From contig CM074137.1 in assembly GCA_037178625.1 (NCBI GenBank), positions 2,542,001-2,606,000 of the forward strand: a stretch of DNA of 64,000 nt, in the 5' to 3' direction. A program made the position numbers and the translations under genes. Of the stretch, positions 1 through 10,854 are shown one piece after another. The DNA comes from Skeletonema tropicum. Taxonomy: Eukaryota; Bacillariophyta; Thalassiosirophyceae; Thalassiosirales; Thalassiosiraceae. Positions within the stretch are counted from its first letter, which is position 1. Every line of letters starts with the position of its first letter. A model generated the notes under the pieces. The model was not told the DNA's origin and made no database searches. It was given only the letters and a program-made list of their open reading frames with translations.

Positions 1-693
1 TGACAAGATCATAGAGCTTGTCATCACATCATTGATTCTTTCAATATGACGCTGTTTGCCTACCAGACATACCAGTGCCACAACGAATGAGAATACTATT
101 GTCCAAACACCCCGGCTTACATCTGGTAGCATCATCATGTTGTTTTGTAGAAGAACACCTGCCTTGGATAATTGTGCAACAAGCGTAGCTTTGATCAAGA
201 GCAAAAATAAGAGACCCGTCACAACACCTGCAGTGTTGCCAAAGCATTCTCGCACAAGTGAAAATATGGATATTTCTTCATCATCATCACCATTTGTATT
301 GTTTGCTTGTTTGCTGCCTTCTATTCTACTACTGTCGTCTTTCATCATAAAGATGGCATTTGCAAATGACAACGAACACCCAAGTAAATACGTCCATACC
401 GCCACAAGACCTACAGCCGATGGCAAGAAGCCTCCAGGAGCGGTTGCAGCTGGAAGTGCGAGGAAACCTCCTCCGATAGTTGTACCGGCAATCAGCGCTG
501 CTTGTGATGACACTGTCGTCTTGGATTGTTTTGATGCGGACTGCCCGTCATGATGATGTGAAGAAGATAAGGTCCAGCTACGTGATGGACGCGCTCTTTT
601 GATGGATAATGATAATGGTGACGGCTGAAACCCAGAAATTCTAGAGGCAGACACGAGGAGTAGGAAGAGAGTCGTCTTTGACCATGACGCCAT
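1..693 (-). CDS. Aromatic amino-acid permease-like protein, plastid-type presequence (partial)
   Basis: An open frame of 231 codons starts at ATG 693 and runs off the left edge without a stop, so the gene is truncated by the window. The N-terminus has a basic residue, a hydrophobic run (LFLLLVSAS) and then ISGFQP. This resembles the ASAFAP-type signal/transit junction of diatom plastid proteins, and a Ser/Arg-rich stretch follows. After about residue 68 comes ALIAGTTIGGGFLALPAAT, which matches the opening helix of the tryptophan/tyrosine permease family (Trp_Tyr_perm, APC superfamily). Hydrophobic segments follow at about residues 98-120, 158-172 and 199-212. Family members are proton-coupled aromatic amino-acid carriers of about 400 aa with 11 TM helices, so roughly half is visible. 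Plastid-envelope location and substrate are inferred. The alternative is a signal peptide for another endomembrane. Confidence 0.72.
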   Translation of the reverse strand, partial: MASWSKTTLFLLLVSASRISGFQPSPLSLSIKRARPSRSWTLSSSHHHDGQSASKQSKTTVSSQAALIAGTTIGGGFLALPAATAPGGFLPSAVGLVAVWTYLLGCSLSFANAIFMMKDDSSRIEGSKQANNTNGDDDEEISIFSLVRECFGNTAGVVTGLLFLLLIKATLVAQLSKAGVLLQNNMMMLPDVSRGVWTIVFSFVVALVCLVGKQRHIERINDVMTSSMILS

Positions 694-770
694 TCCGATG
701 ATGCTCCGATCATGCACTATGATGGTAGTATTTGGATGATGAGAGAGTTTTATTGAATATTCATGGTCGA

Positions 771-998
771 TGTCGGTTAGGCGTATCGGGATAGTGGGCG
801 CTTTTCATACCCTCTTGTGGGCGGTGCCCACGTGGGGCCCACAACTGCAAAAAATCAGGTGAAAATGAGCTAAATTGCGGGCAAAATCCCCGAATATCGA
901 CACAAAATCACCCAAAATCTCCCGTCAAGCCTCCTGTCAAACCAGTCCCTCTTGTGGGCACGCCCACGCGCCCACTATCCCGATACGCCTAATGTCGG
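771..998. mobile_element. MITE-like element with perfect 25-bp TIRs and 6-bp target duplication
   Basis: The element spans 777-992 (216 bp). Its first 25 bases (777-801, beginning TTAGGCGTATCGGGATAG) are the exact reverse complement of its last 25 (968-992). Both sides carry the same TGTCGG (771-776 and 993-998), or 7 bp if the adjoining A is counted. This is the signature of a cut-and-paste DNA transposon copy. There is no coding capacity inside. Just inside each end a CCCTCTTGTGGGC motif occurs in the same orientation, each followed by a short GTGGGC/GCCCAC hairpin. I cannot assign the superfamily. Confidence 0.8.
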
Positions 999-2091
999 TG
1001 GTGTGTGGTGTGTGGTGTGTGGTGTGATGTTTGAGGATGGTGGGTTTGATGGTGGGTGTTGTGGTCGGTACTTATCGCGGAGGAAGAAAGAAGAAACACT
1101 GACAGAACACGAAGATGGAGATACACGTCGCTCGATGCGTTCTCAGGCCAGCCAGGTGCATGCATGCAGCGTTCCTCTCCTGGCCATGATAGCTTGTCTC
1201 CAGCATTTATCCTGAATACTCACCATCTCACGTCATGAAGCATGAAAGAGTGCTTGTTTACTCTTGCGGTACACAATGCTTGGGCTACAGAGATGCAGAT
1301 TTAGCAAGAAGTTGTCGATTAGCAACGGCTTTTGGTTATTATGAAACGTGCAGGTGGTTCAAAACTCTAATGAACACACAGTACCATTTAGTTAAAATTG
1401 CTTGCTTTCAACTACCCGTTCCTCGTCCTGGTGCTAAAAGGCCGTTACAAGAGTGCGATTGTGCTTGCCTTCAACAGGTCATGTTTCAGTTTCATTGATT
1501 CATTGTTCCAAGGTACCTATCTACAGGGCGGATTAGAGTTAGTGCTTGCATCCTCTTTGTGGTAGGTAGATGGTAGATACCTTTCAATGCTGGTGTCCTC
1601 CTCATTTGTGGAATATCTTCAACCTAATATCTAGTCTCGTTACTACTTCTATCAAAGCACACGGGAAATGGGAAATGATTTTGTTGCTGTCACATTCCGG
1701 AAGATAAGCTGTCAATAAATGAGCTGTGATAAAATTGGACAAAAGATCCTTCCAAAAATCGGCCAAAAATCCAAAATCATCATCGCTTCGCGTCTCACAC
1801 ATCACTTCCACCATTTTCATTTTCCTCGTGAAGGCGTTGGGTTGTCAATACCATCGGCATTATCGGGATAGATAGTGCTCTAAGAGCCATCACTATAACA
1901 GTGGGTTTGAATAGCGACGCAACAACCAGGCCGGCAGTGAAAAGTGATATCCAGTAGACGAACGGAGAACTGGACCGCAGATAAATCAGGCAGCTGGTAG
2001 AAAACAAAGAGGGAAAAAGGATTCTCAAACGGCTATCTTTTGTCAACGCTGATAAGTAATATCATAGAACAACACAATCACCACCACCACC
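999..2091. other. Intergenic region, no supported gene
   Basis: This is about 1.1 kb between the inverted-repeat element and the OGDH start. Only short frames occur, most without an ATG start and none with a recognisable motif. A GT-rich run lies at 998-1024. The last few hundred bases presumably hold the OGDH promoter and 5'UTR, but I see no specific site I can defend. Confidence 0.5.
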
Positions 2092-5000
2092 ATGACATCG
2101 GCACTCCTCCGCATCGCGTCTCGCAATTTGCGACGACAACTCCACCGCCCATCAACCGGCATCAAGAAGTCGACATCGATCCTTCCTGCCTTCTTCTCCA
2201 GCGCACCTCAAAAAAGCGAATCATTCCTCTCCGCCTCCTCCTCCCTCTACGTTGAATCCATGCTCGAACAATACGAGGCTGATCCAACGAGCGTTCCCGA
2301 GAGTTGGCAGATCTACTTCCAATCACTCGACGATAGTGAAAACAGCAGTGGCGTCACCATCACTGACGATAACTACTTCAATCAACCCACCATTGTCCTC
2401 TCCAACAAAAAGACCGTCGCTCCTAATACTGCCGTTACCTCCTCCCTCCCCTCTGATTCACTCGGTGTGGCCCATCTCATCCGTGCCTATCAGGTCAATG
2501 GTCACCGCTCCGCCAACCTCGATCCACTCGGCCTACACACCAATGAATCCTTCCCCTTCCGTCCCGGCAATGTCCGATCCCCCACCGATGTCGATTCCAA
2601 CATGTACGAGGCACTCACTGTGAAATTCCACGGGTTTGATCCCGATAAGGATATGGATCGTGATTTAAATTTCAAGGGGGTACATACCGGTGGGAACAAG
2701 GGTTTCTTGGAGGATTTAACAAGTATGCCGGGACGTGTCACATTGCGCAAGGTAGTGGAACGTCTCCAACAAACGTATTGTGGCACATTGGGCGTGGAAT
2801 ATATGCACATTGGTTCCACCGAACAATGCAATTGGTTACGTGAACGGATTGAACATCCCAATTTTCTCAAGGTGGATCGTGAAAAGAAGGTACACATTTT
2901 TGAACGGCTTTGCTTTGCCGATACATTTGAAAATTTTCTGGCCAATAAATTCAACACCACCAAACGATTCGGATTGGATGGTGGTGAGGCAATCGTACCA
3001 GCGTTAAAGGATGCGATTGATCGTGCGAGTGAATTGGGCGCGCATAGTTTTATTATTGGGATGCCTCATCGGGGACGGTTGAATGTGTTGGCGAATGTGA
3101 TGAGAAAGCCCATGACGACGTTGTTTGCGGAGTTTCAGGGGACGCATTATGATGAGAAGTTGTTTACGAAGGATGGGGAGGAGTGGGGGAGTGCTGGTGA
3201 TGTCAAGGTGAGTTGTTTTGGTGGTGATTGTTCATTTGTTCACTTATTCATCGTCTCTTTCTTGCGCTAACTATAACTGTAACCGTCTCAATATACAACC
3301 ATCCTCTCTGTTTTCAGTACCATCTTGGATCAAGCATGGACCGTACCTACCCCGACGGAAGAAAGATCCACTTGAGTCTCGTTGCCAACCCATCCCACTT
3401 GGAATGTGTCAACCCTGTCGTACTCGGTAAGGCCCGTGCGAAGCAATTCTACTGTGGAAACACGGAAGAGGATGTCCGTAACGTCGTGCCCATTCTTCTA
3501 CACGGAGATGCCGCCTTTGCTGGACAGGGAGTCGTCTACGAAACAATGCAGTTGGCGGGTGTGGATGACTTTAATGTTGGTGGGACAATTCATGTGATTG
3601 TGAATAATCAAATTGGATTCACTACAAATCCAATCAATAGTCGATCGACTCCCTATGCATCTGATCTTGGAAAGGCATTCAACTGCCCCATCTTCCATTG
3701 TAATGGTGACGATCCTGTTGCCGTGTCTCGTGCGCTTGAGACGGCAATTGAATGGAGGCATGAGTGGGGTACAGATGTAGTTATCGATATGATTTGCTAC
3801 CGTAGAAATGGCCACAATGAGTTAGATCAACCAATGTTCACTCAGCCCAAGTTGTACAAGGCCATCACGAGGCACAAGTCAACATTGGAACTCTACGAAC
3901 AGAGACTCATCGAGGAGGGTGTCATGACCAAGGAGGACGCGAAAGAAATCCGTGACTTTACACTCCAAAGCTACGAGACCGACCTACAGGCGAGTAAAAC
4001 GTATGTTCCCAAGCCAGAGGATTGGTTGAGTTCACGTTGGACAGGCTTCAAAAGTCCAAGGCAGCACAGTCGTATCCGTCCCACTGGTGTGGATATTGAT
4101 GTATTGCGATTTATTGGTAACAAGGCTGGAGAAGTCCCGGAGGGGTTCAAAATTCACAGGCAAATGAACAAAATTTTCAAGGCTCGTCAAAAGATGGCCG
4201 AGGAGGGGACCGAAATTGATTGGGGTCTTGCGGAGGCTATGGCGTTTGGATCACTGTTGCTGGAGGGAAATCACGTCCGTCTGACTGGACAGGATGTCCA
4301 ACGTGGTACATTTAGTCATCGTCATGCCGTGGTGAAAGATCAAGATACGGAAGAGGAATACACTCCACTCAACTCATTGGCGAAAATTCTCAGCATGTCA
4401 GCACCTGTGGAAGAGTTGAAGCTCCCCAACACTCAGGCTCAACTGACTGTGCGTAACTCCATCCTTTCCGAATTTGCCGTCCTTGGATTTGAACACGGAT
4501 ACAGTCTAGAGAATCCCAACGCACTCATTCTTTGGGAGGCTCAGTTTGGAGATTTTGTTAATGGAGCTCAGGTGATGTTGGATCAATTCATTGCCGCTGG
4601 TGAGGACAAGTGGTTGCGTCAGAGTGGACTTGTGATGCTCCTTCCCCATGGATATGATGGTCAGGGTGCTGAACACTCCTCCTGTCGTGTGGAAAGATAC
4701 CTTCAAATGATGGAAGAAGATCCCCATCACATTCCCAAAATGGAGAGAGATGAGCGTACCCAAATCCAAAAGGCGAACTGGCAGATTGTAAATTGTTCTA
4801 CACCAGCGAATTATTTCCACTGCTTGAGGAGGCAAATCCATCGTGACTTCCGTAAGCCACTGATCGTTGTATCGCCCAAGAATTTGTTGAGAAATAAGTT
4901 GTGTGTTTCATCTCTTGATGATATGAGCACTGGAACCCAATTCCATCGAACTTTTGACGAAGTTGATGAGGAAATAAGTAATAATCCCAATGACGTGAAG

Positions 5001-5375
5001 ACCTTGGTGTTTTGCACAGGGCAAATTTACTACGAACTCCTCACCGAACGTCAAAAGCTCGACCGTAAAGATGTCGCCATTGTCCGTCTGGAACAAATCG
5101 CCCCCTTTGCATTTGACAAGGCTGCCAAATACTGTGCCAAATATGACAACGCCGAGGTCGTATGGGCACAACAGGAACCAAAGAACATGGGAGCGTATTC
5201 CTACGTCAATCCACGTTTGATGACGGCTACGCGAGAATTGAATAAAGATGAGAAGAGGCCACGGTACGTAGGCCGCCGTGTTAGCTCGGCTCCTGCCACA
5301 GGAATGGGCAAGATTCATACGAAAGAGTATAAAGATATCATGTATGGAGTGTTCGGAAAGCCAGATGACGAGTAG
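2092..5375 (+). CDS. OGDH: 2-oxoglutarate dehydrogenase E1 component, mitochondrial
   Basis: Two exons, 2092-3207 and 3318-5375, with a 110-bp GT-AG intron (3208-3317, phase 0), give 1057 aa, the normal length for this family. The splice joins GDVK to YHLGSSMDRTYPDGR, restoring a conserved family stretch. The N-terminus (MTSALLRIASRNLRRQLH) is Arg-rich with no acidic residues, typical of a mitochondrial targeting peptide. Conserved landmarks include VESMLEQYEADP near the N-terminus, GMPHRGRLNVLANV, the ThDP region GDAAFAGQGVVYE...VNNQIGFTT, YRRNGHNELDQPMFTQP, EAQFGDFVNGAQ and the C-terminal QEEPKNMGAYSYV. The enzyme is the thiamine-dependent E1 of the TCA-cycle 2-oxoglutarate dehydrogenase complex. 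A retroelement fragment begins 57 bp after the stop codon. Confidence 0.96.
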
Positions 5376-5432
5376 AGTTGTACAAACCGTTCTGATTTAT
5401 GTTTATTCTAGTTCGCCAGAGCGCGGTAATGT
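5359..5432. repeat. Left copy of 74/76-bp duplication flanking the retroelement fragment
   Basis: This segment covers the last codons and stop of OGDH plus 57 bp of 3' flank. It recurs at 6141-6216, differing only by a 2-bp AG insertion (GACGAGTAG here, GACGAGAGTAG there). The two copies exactly bracket the retroelement fragment at 5433-6140. They therefore look like an unusually long target-site duplication. Confidence 0.8.
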
Positions 5433-6140
5433 GAGTATGTGTTTAACTTGGCCTTCGGGCAGTGCTCGTGCAACCCCTAGGCGCTTGCTGTTATAGAAAT
5501 AAAAGACTATACTAAACCCTACACTTGAAGATCCAGCTAGCCAACCCCTTTTATACACTATCCTCGACAGACACCAGCGATTCCACCTCAGACGCGGCTC
5601 CAGATACAATAGAAGAGGCATCCTCTTCCCTCTCCGGGTCCGCCTCAAAAGGCTGCTCCCACCACCATCGGTGTATCCAGAATCGGGCGGTCCCTGATGT
5701 ATGCCCCAACAGTCTTCCTCCGTTTTTCGATGTACTCCGTCAAAGTATACAGCCCAACCTCCTCAAATAACTCCTTCTTATCCGGATACCTCCACTCTCC
5801 AGTCCGTTCGTTCTTCTTTGGTCGATTCTTGCGTGCCATGCGGCAAGCAGCTCGATAATAGAAGCCTTCCAGACACCGCAACGCCGAATCCGTCAATACC
5901 CAAGTCTCACTCCCATACAAAAGCACTGCCTGCATGACTGCCTTAAAAAACATACCGCAAACCCTGGGTTTCATGTTCTCGCTACGCAGGAGACGAGATA
6001 TCATTTTCCACGCGCCTTGGTCAGATTACTCCGAATCGCCTGCGTGTCAGTATCATCCATCGACATGAGCCGACCAAGATACTTAAACACCTCCACCCGT
6101 TCGAGGTCCTCTCCATACGCCGTAAAGCCAACTTCGGGCT
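5433..6140 (-). mobile_element. 5'-truncated non-LTR retroelement (LINE-type) fragment
   Basis: On the minus strand this reads the RT thumb region (ERVEVFKYLGRLMSMDDTD) and the downstream part (MISRLLRSENMKPRVCGMFF, QAVLLYGSETWVLTDSAL). It closely matches the longer copy at 62639-64000 along its whole length. It starts abruptly at the 5' side (6140), as expected for 5' truncation during target-primed reverse transcription. Relative to the 63-kb copy it lacks about 7 bp near 6015 (frameshift), about 37 bp near 5672, and a 3'UTR stretch lost between two CGGGC direct repeats. It cannot encode a protein and is a dead copy inserted in the OGDH 3' region. Confidence 0.85.
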
Positions 6141-6216
6141 AGCCAGATGACGAGAGTAGAGTTGTACAAACCGTTCTGATTTATGTTTATTCTAGTTCGC
6201 CAGAGCGCGGTAATGT
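6141..6216. repeat. Right copy of 74/76-bp duplication flanking the retroelement fragment
   Basis: This is the second copy of the OGDH-terminal sequence (see 5359-5432). A 2-bp insertion shifts the residual coding frame, so it is a non-functional duplicate. It now lies between the retroelement fragment and the 3' end of the bZIP gene. Confidence 0.8.
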
Positions 6217-6306
6217 AGTAAAATATCAATTAGAGTATGAGTGAAAATGTTGTGTGTGCGTGGTGTGCGTTTGAGTAAAAGAAGCTTAAGTAGCGTTGAT
6301 GGTGCC

Positions 6307-9300
6307 TCAAAACTCAAGAGTGTCGTCCCCAATGAGCCAGTCATCAGTATCCATTGGCAAATCGTCCAGTATCCCGTTGAACTCATCTTCATTTTCACCC
6401 TCGGGGACAGGAACCATGCCAACTGGAGAAGGAGATGTGTTGTTAAGATACTGACCAAACTCCGGTGCCGATTGATGTCTGCTCACCATGGAAACGGAAG
6501 AAGATGCTACTGGTTCGGGAACAAACGGTATCGGATCGATTGTAGCCGTTTCGATCGTAGCCGTTGGATCAACTCCTCCCATCATTGCTGTATCCACCCC
6601 TCCATCATTGGGGTCCAAAAAGTCATCAGGTGTCTGAAGAAGTACAGAAACGGGTGTAGGCATGGGAATGTCATCAAATGTGCTCGATGATGCAGCGTTA
6701 AGATGTGGCTGCTGCTGCGGCTGTGGCTGAGAAGGAAAGCTTGATGACATTACTGGTGCAGGCATTGCTGAAGAAATGACCGGTTCCGGCTCAAAGTGTT
6801 GTGCTGCTGCATGACTTGGTTGTTGTTGTAGCAGCTGCTGTTGTTGGTGCGGATGATGATGGTACTGTACAGGGGGCTGTGGAAGAATTGAAAGTACATC
6901 CTTCAGAAAGACAGAGGCTGCTGCATGTCCTGCAGCCTGTGCAGCTTCCGGAGTTACTGCAGCAGCCAGATTCGTATCCGATCCCGACGTGGTCCCATCT
7001 ACGATAGTCATATCATCCAGAGTTCGTTTCAGAGAGCCCGTCGAATCATTCCTACTCATCTTCTTGGTGGAAGACTCCACATCGTTATTATCCTTGTCGT
7101 ATCCACCCAATGACTCAAAGCAAGGTCGTCGACCTAATTTCTTTAGCTTCAAAGGATTGACATACCTTCCAGCTACCGGTGGAACGCGTTGTTTGATCAT
7201 ACCCAGCTTGTGATCGATAATGTACATATTGGCAGCAACATGTCGTTGCTTTGATACCTCAAGCTCCCCTACTACCTCATTCATCACGTTCTTTCCAATG
7301 TTTCTCTCTGCACAACGTTTCAGCCTCTCTTGATTTTTCAATGCCCATCCCAACAACTTGATCCTCTGCTCTTGTGTTAATACACTCATTAGACTCTCTT
7401 CTTCCGATTCGTCCCCACGTTTCATTCCTGCTGCCGTTTCATCTTGAGCAGTAACATCATAATCCTCAACCTCATCATGTTGTTGTGTCAACTCCATCAT
7501 CCCACCAATAACATCATGTACCGAATGTATCACATTCGATGTCGCACGTGCAGTATGACGATGTATCCACAAATCCACATTTTGTAACACCTGACGTTGC
7601 GCCGTACGAATCCTATCCTCTTGATCGTAGGATAGTCCAATTTCATGACAAAGTAATGGCCATAAGACTCTTCCACTACCGCCACCACCACTACTCTTGG
7701 TGGTGGTTGTTTCACTTTGTGTTTGTTTTCCCGACGCAGCACTACTTGTACAAGGAGTCACACGGTACAATCCACCATGCAATATCCGTTCCCCTATACG
7801 TGCGGCACTAAGACGTTCACTTTGTGCACGACCACCACGAAAGAAATCATCATTTTGTAATGTTAGCCAAAGTAGGAAGGGGGTGAGTGATGGTAACAAT
7901 GGACCTAGAATGGGTGACCCTGACGTAGATAAAGCGACTGCTGCTGGGTTGGGTGTGGCAGATGTGATGGGTTCCTTGTGTGTCAGAATGAGTGATTTGA
8001 GTTGTTGTTGGAAGAAGGTATTAACAACGTGAAACGAGGGTTGTGTTCGTGAGAGTGAGGTTGTCAAGATGATGTTGGCACTTTGAAGTGCTCCTTGTAA
8101 TGATTGTGGTTGTTGTTGTTGATGATGTTGTGATGGATGTGGTGGAGCAGTAATCTTGGGAACAACATTATGTTTCACTCCCGAAGTTGACTTTGTCGCA
8201 ATGATACTCCTTCCTCCTCGACTTGCATCATTCATGTCAACATCAGCACCACCACTACCAGCAGCAGTTGCACCTCTTCCTTTCAACAATTCCAAAATCT
8301 TCCAAACCCGACTCTTCCTCATCCCAACGACAACCTTGACACCCTCCAACGCATGTAACATCCGTCCCGAATCCATTTTCGTACTCAGGTTATGTACATT
8401 ATTCTCTAGTTCTTCGAGGTACTGCTTCCTCCGACGACGGGAGGCACGTGCCGATTCACGATTCCGTTCGAGACGTTTTTGACGTTTGTCAATGACTACT
8501 GGTGGTGGTGCGGTAGCAGTAGCAGTAATGGAGGCTTGGTGGTTGTTGGCTGCTGTTGCAGCAGCAGCATCGGGTGCAGCAGCAGATGCAGATGCAGCAA
8601 AGCCTAAAGAAAGGTTACCAACACCAGCAGTTGCAGATGCAGTAGAAGAGGACCTCGAAATTGGATCAACCACACCCACATGCATCTGATGATCCGTAGA
8701 AAGTGGTGTCGTAGGTTGAGTCGTACTAGCCGTATCATGACTTGCACAACTTGCCCAACTTCCAATCGAATCCTTTCGAGGGCTTGTACTGTTATCTCGA
8801 TAATCACCGAAATTGACTGGTTCCAATGACTCTTGTGGTGTAGCAGTTGGATCATTCGTATGTTGTTGTTGTTGTTGATCCCCTATTGCCCATTGAATGG
8901 TATTGGAACGTCGCCGTTGTTCTTTTCTAGGTGGTTCATTGCACGAAGTTCCATCTTGTCGTCGTTCATCATCTTCTTCTTGCTGGTGTGGTGGAGATGC
9001 CGACGGAGAGGCCAATGGAGATGGAACGAGAGATGTCATGGGAGTTGTCGATGTGAATGGAGCCGCTGAAGACGACGAAGGCTTTTTGCTGACCACCATG
9101 GACGACCCGGTGGGGGCAATAGATCCTACTGGTGCTACTGGTGCTACTGCTGTTGAAATGCTATTTTTATAATCATTTACTGCAGTTGACGGCGATGTTG
9201 CACCCATGATAGGATTGGGAACACCACCCGACATTGGATTTGGTACCCCCGATGGAGTTGTTCCAACCACACCGGCTGCTGCTGATAATGACGACCCTGC

Positions 9301-9417
9301 AGCAGCAGCAGAATCCGATGGAAAATCAATTTCATTATTGGTAGAAGAGCTTCCTGCCAAAGGATTGGCAACCCGCCCTGTCGAATGGAATTGGTGCTGC
9401 TCCATAATCATACTCAT
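6307..9417 (-). CDS. Large bZIP transcription factor
   Basis: A single 1036-codon frame with an ATG start. The basic region at about residues 310-335 contains LERNRESARASRRRRKQYLE, which fits the bZIP DNA-contact pattern N-x7-R. A leucine-zipper-like heptad stretch follows (LEELENNVHNL). The N-terminal 300 residues are Ser/Thr/Ala/Pro-rich and disordered-looking. A conserved-looking central region at about 445-720 includes PLLPSLTPFLLWLTLQNDDF and VLTQEQRIKLLGWALKNQE; I do not recognise a named domain there. The C-terminal third is Gln/His/Pro-rich and ends in an acidic tail (DDLPMDTDDWLIGDDTLEF) that looks like an activation domain. It is a nuclear DNA-binding regulator with unknown targets. 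It is much longer than typical bZIPs (200-500 aa), and no intron is needed. Confidence 0.88.
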   Translation of the reverse strand: MSMIMEQHQFHSTGRVANPLAGSSSTNNEIDFPSDSAAAAGSSLSAAAGVVGTTPSGVPNPMSGGVPNPIMGATSPSTAVNDYKNSISTAVAPVAPVGSIAPTGSSMVVSKKPSSSSAAPFTSTTPMTSLVPSPLASPSASPPHQQEEDDERRQDGTSCNEPPRKEQRRRSNTIQWAIGDQQQQQHTNDPTATPQESLEPVNFGDYRDNSTSPRKDSIGSWASCASHDTASTTQPTTPLSTDHQMHVGVVDPISRSSSTASATAGVGNLSLGFAASASAAAPDAAAATAANNHQASITATATAPPPVVIDKRQKRLERNRESARASRRRRKQYLEELENNVHNLSTKMDSGRMLHALEGVKVVVGMRKSRVWKILELLKGRGATAAGSGGADVDMNDASRGGRSIIATKSTSGVKHNVVPKITAPPHPSQHHQQQQPQSLQGALQSANIILTTSLSRTQPSFHVVNTFFQQQLKSLILTHKEPITSATPNPAAVALSTSGSPILGPLLPSLTPFLLWLTLQNDDFFRGGRAQSERLSAARIGERILHGGLYRVTPCTSSAASGKQTQSETTTTKSSGGGGSGRVLWPLLCHEIGLSYDQEDRIRTAQRQVLQNVDLWIHRHTARATSNVIHSVHDVIGGMMELTQQHDEVEDYDVTAQDETAAGMKRGDESEEESLMSVLTQEQRIKLLGWALKNQERLKRCAERNIGKNVMNEVVGELEVSKQRHVAANMYIIDHKLGMIKQRVPPVAGRYVNPLKLKKLGRRPCFESLGGYDKDNNDVESSTKKMSRNDSTGSLKRTLDDMTIVDGTTSGSDTNLAAAVTPEAAQAAGHAAASVFLKDVLSILPQPPVQYHHHPHQQQQLLQQQPSHAAAQHFEPEPVISSAMPAPVMSSSFPSQPQPQQQPHLNAASSSTFDDIPMPTPVSVLLQTPDDFLDPNDGGVDTAMMGGVDPTATIETATIDPIPFVPEPVASSSVSMVSRHQSAPEFGQYLNNTSPSPVGMVPVPEGENEDEFNGILDDLPMDTDDWLIGDDTLEF

Positions 9418-10854
9418 GTATAGCTATACTACACCTGCAGCCTCCTTCACGCCACCACACGCCAACCTGCATTAGTAGCTGCGTGCGTGAATGAACCCAA
9501 CGTTCGCTCGTGTTGTAGTATGTGCGTTTTTTTATCTTCAACTTGGTCTCATGTTCATGTTGGCGGAATGCAAAGAATGCTTTGGGCTTTGGGCGGAGAA
9601 GCGTGCAGCTTGCTTGTGGTTTTTTTGGAAAATCCAAGTGCGTGTTTGGTTCTCATTGACAAATTTGGCGCGGTTCCAAGATCTCATTTCAGAAGTCTTT
9701 CTTCTCCGCACGAAGTGTTCACCCTCGATCTTGGAATAGTGTTTATAATGATCATGGAACTCTTGCTTCTCTCTAGAGTACTTATACTATGTAAACCACC
9801 CAATAGGTACATACCTACCAGCCACTACCCCACCATTGCAATAATTCCCGGGGTCCTAACTCGAGATGACATAAAGAGATAAGTAGGTACATACTATCCT
9901 CAAATTACATATTACTAAATTGTTAAAGACCTCTGTAAGTATCACCTGTTCTTGTTCTTGACTGAGGGACGGAGCCTCCCGGAGCCCAAGAGAAGTACTC
10001 AATGGTAAGTGCATCCGTAGTAGTGCATGCAGGCAATCCCCAAAGCTCTGTTGCTATGATTATGCTGTCATCGAAGTGCGTTAAGGAGAAAGCTAGATTA
10101 GTTGCCCATAGGGTTTCATTTGTACGGATCCTCTCTCGAAGAATAGAGGAAAGAGCTCTGCATTGCAGTTATCAATAGTGCTGCCTCTCTTGAGCTTTTT
10201 CATGAAAGTCCTTTTGCTGTAGTTCCCTTGCTGGCAAGAAGTTGCATCACCAGCTAGAGGGCCACAGTGCCAAAGCGGATCAACCTCTCATTCAAACAGT
10301 GCATGTTGTTGCTGTATAGTGGGAGACTGGCACGTCCACATTGGCGGAATCAGCTGGCGTCTACACACTAAGCAGGTGTAACCGTCTACCAAGATATCAA
10401 GAGTACCCTTAGACAACTTCAATTGTTTTTAATCGCACAAAAAAGCATGGCATTGAACTTGAATTGTGCAAGAGAACATTCGTCAACATAGGACCTCTTA
10501 TGTGCGAAATCTATCTATAAAGTCCCGAAATAAACTTCTTAATAATACATTTATTAATACTACACTCAAAAGTATGACATCAAAAACATTTCCCAAAACT
10601 GTTCGCTTTTGTGGCAGTGGATGAGTAAAATCTGCCAGCGAGAATCTTCAACTATAAACATTCTCTCAAAATTGTTTGGCAGCTGAAAACGCGCTGCCTG
10701 AGACTTACATGGGAAGGACCATTATTTATGTACATGGATGGTGGAGAAGTGAAGATGTATCATTCACGCACCAGGTCGATCCCCCCGTATTTCCCAACTT
10801 GTTGTCCCTTCCAAAAATGTGTGAACACATACAACATACATATTTACAAGTTGT
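9418..10854. other. Intergenic region, nothing recognised
   Basis: About 1.4 kb upstream of the bZIP gene and beyond the 3' end of the next minus-strand gene. It has only short unsupported frames and no tRNA-like or repeat structure that I can see. The first part is presumably the bZIP promoter. Confidence 0.4.

Noticed and set aside
777..1875. ATCGGGATA at 1864 and 41486 as further ends of the MITE
   Set aside because: Only 8-9 bp are shared with the TIR, and no partner end or target duplication is present.
1795..2046. 83-codon minus-strand frame with hydrophobic stretches just upstream of OGDH
   Set aside because: It starts at TTG, has no homology I recognise, and lies in the OGDH promoter region.
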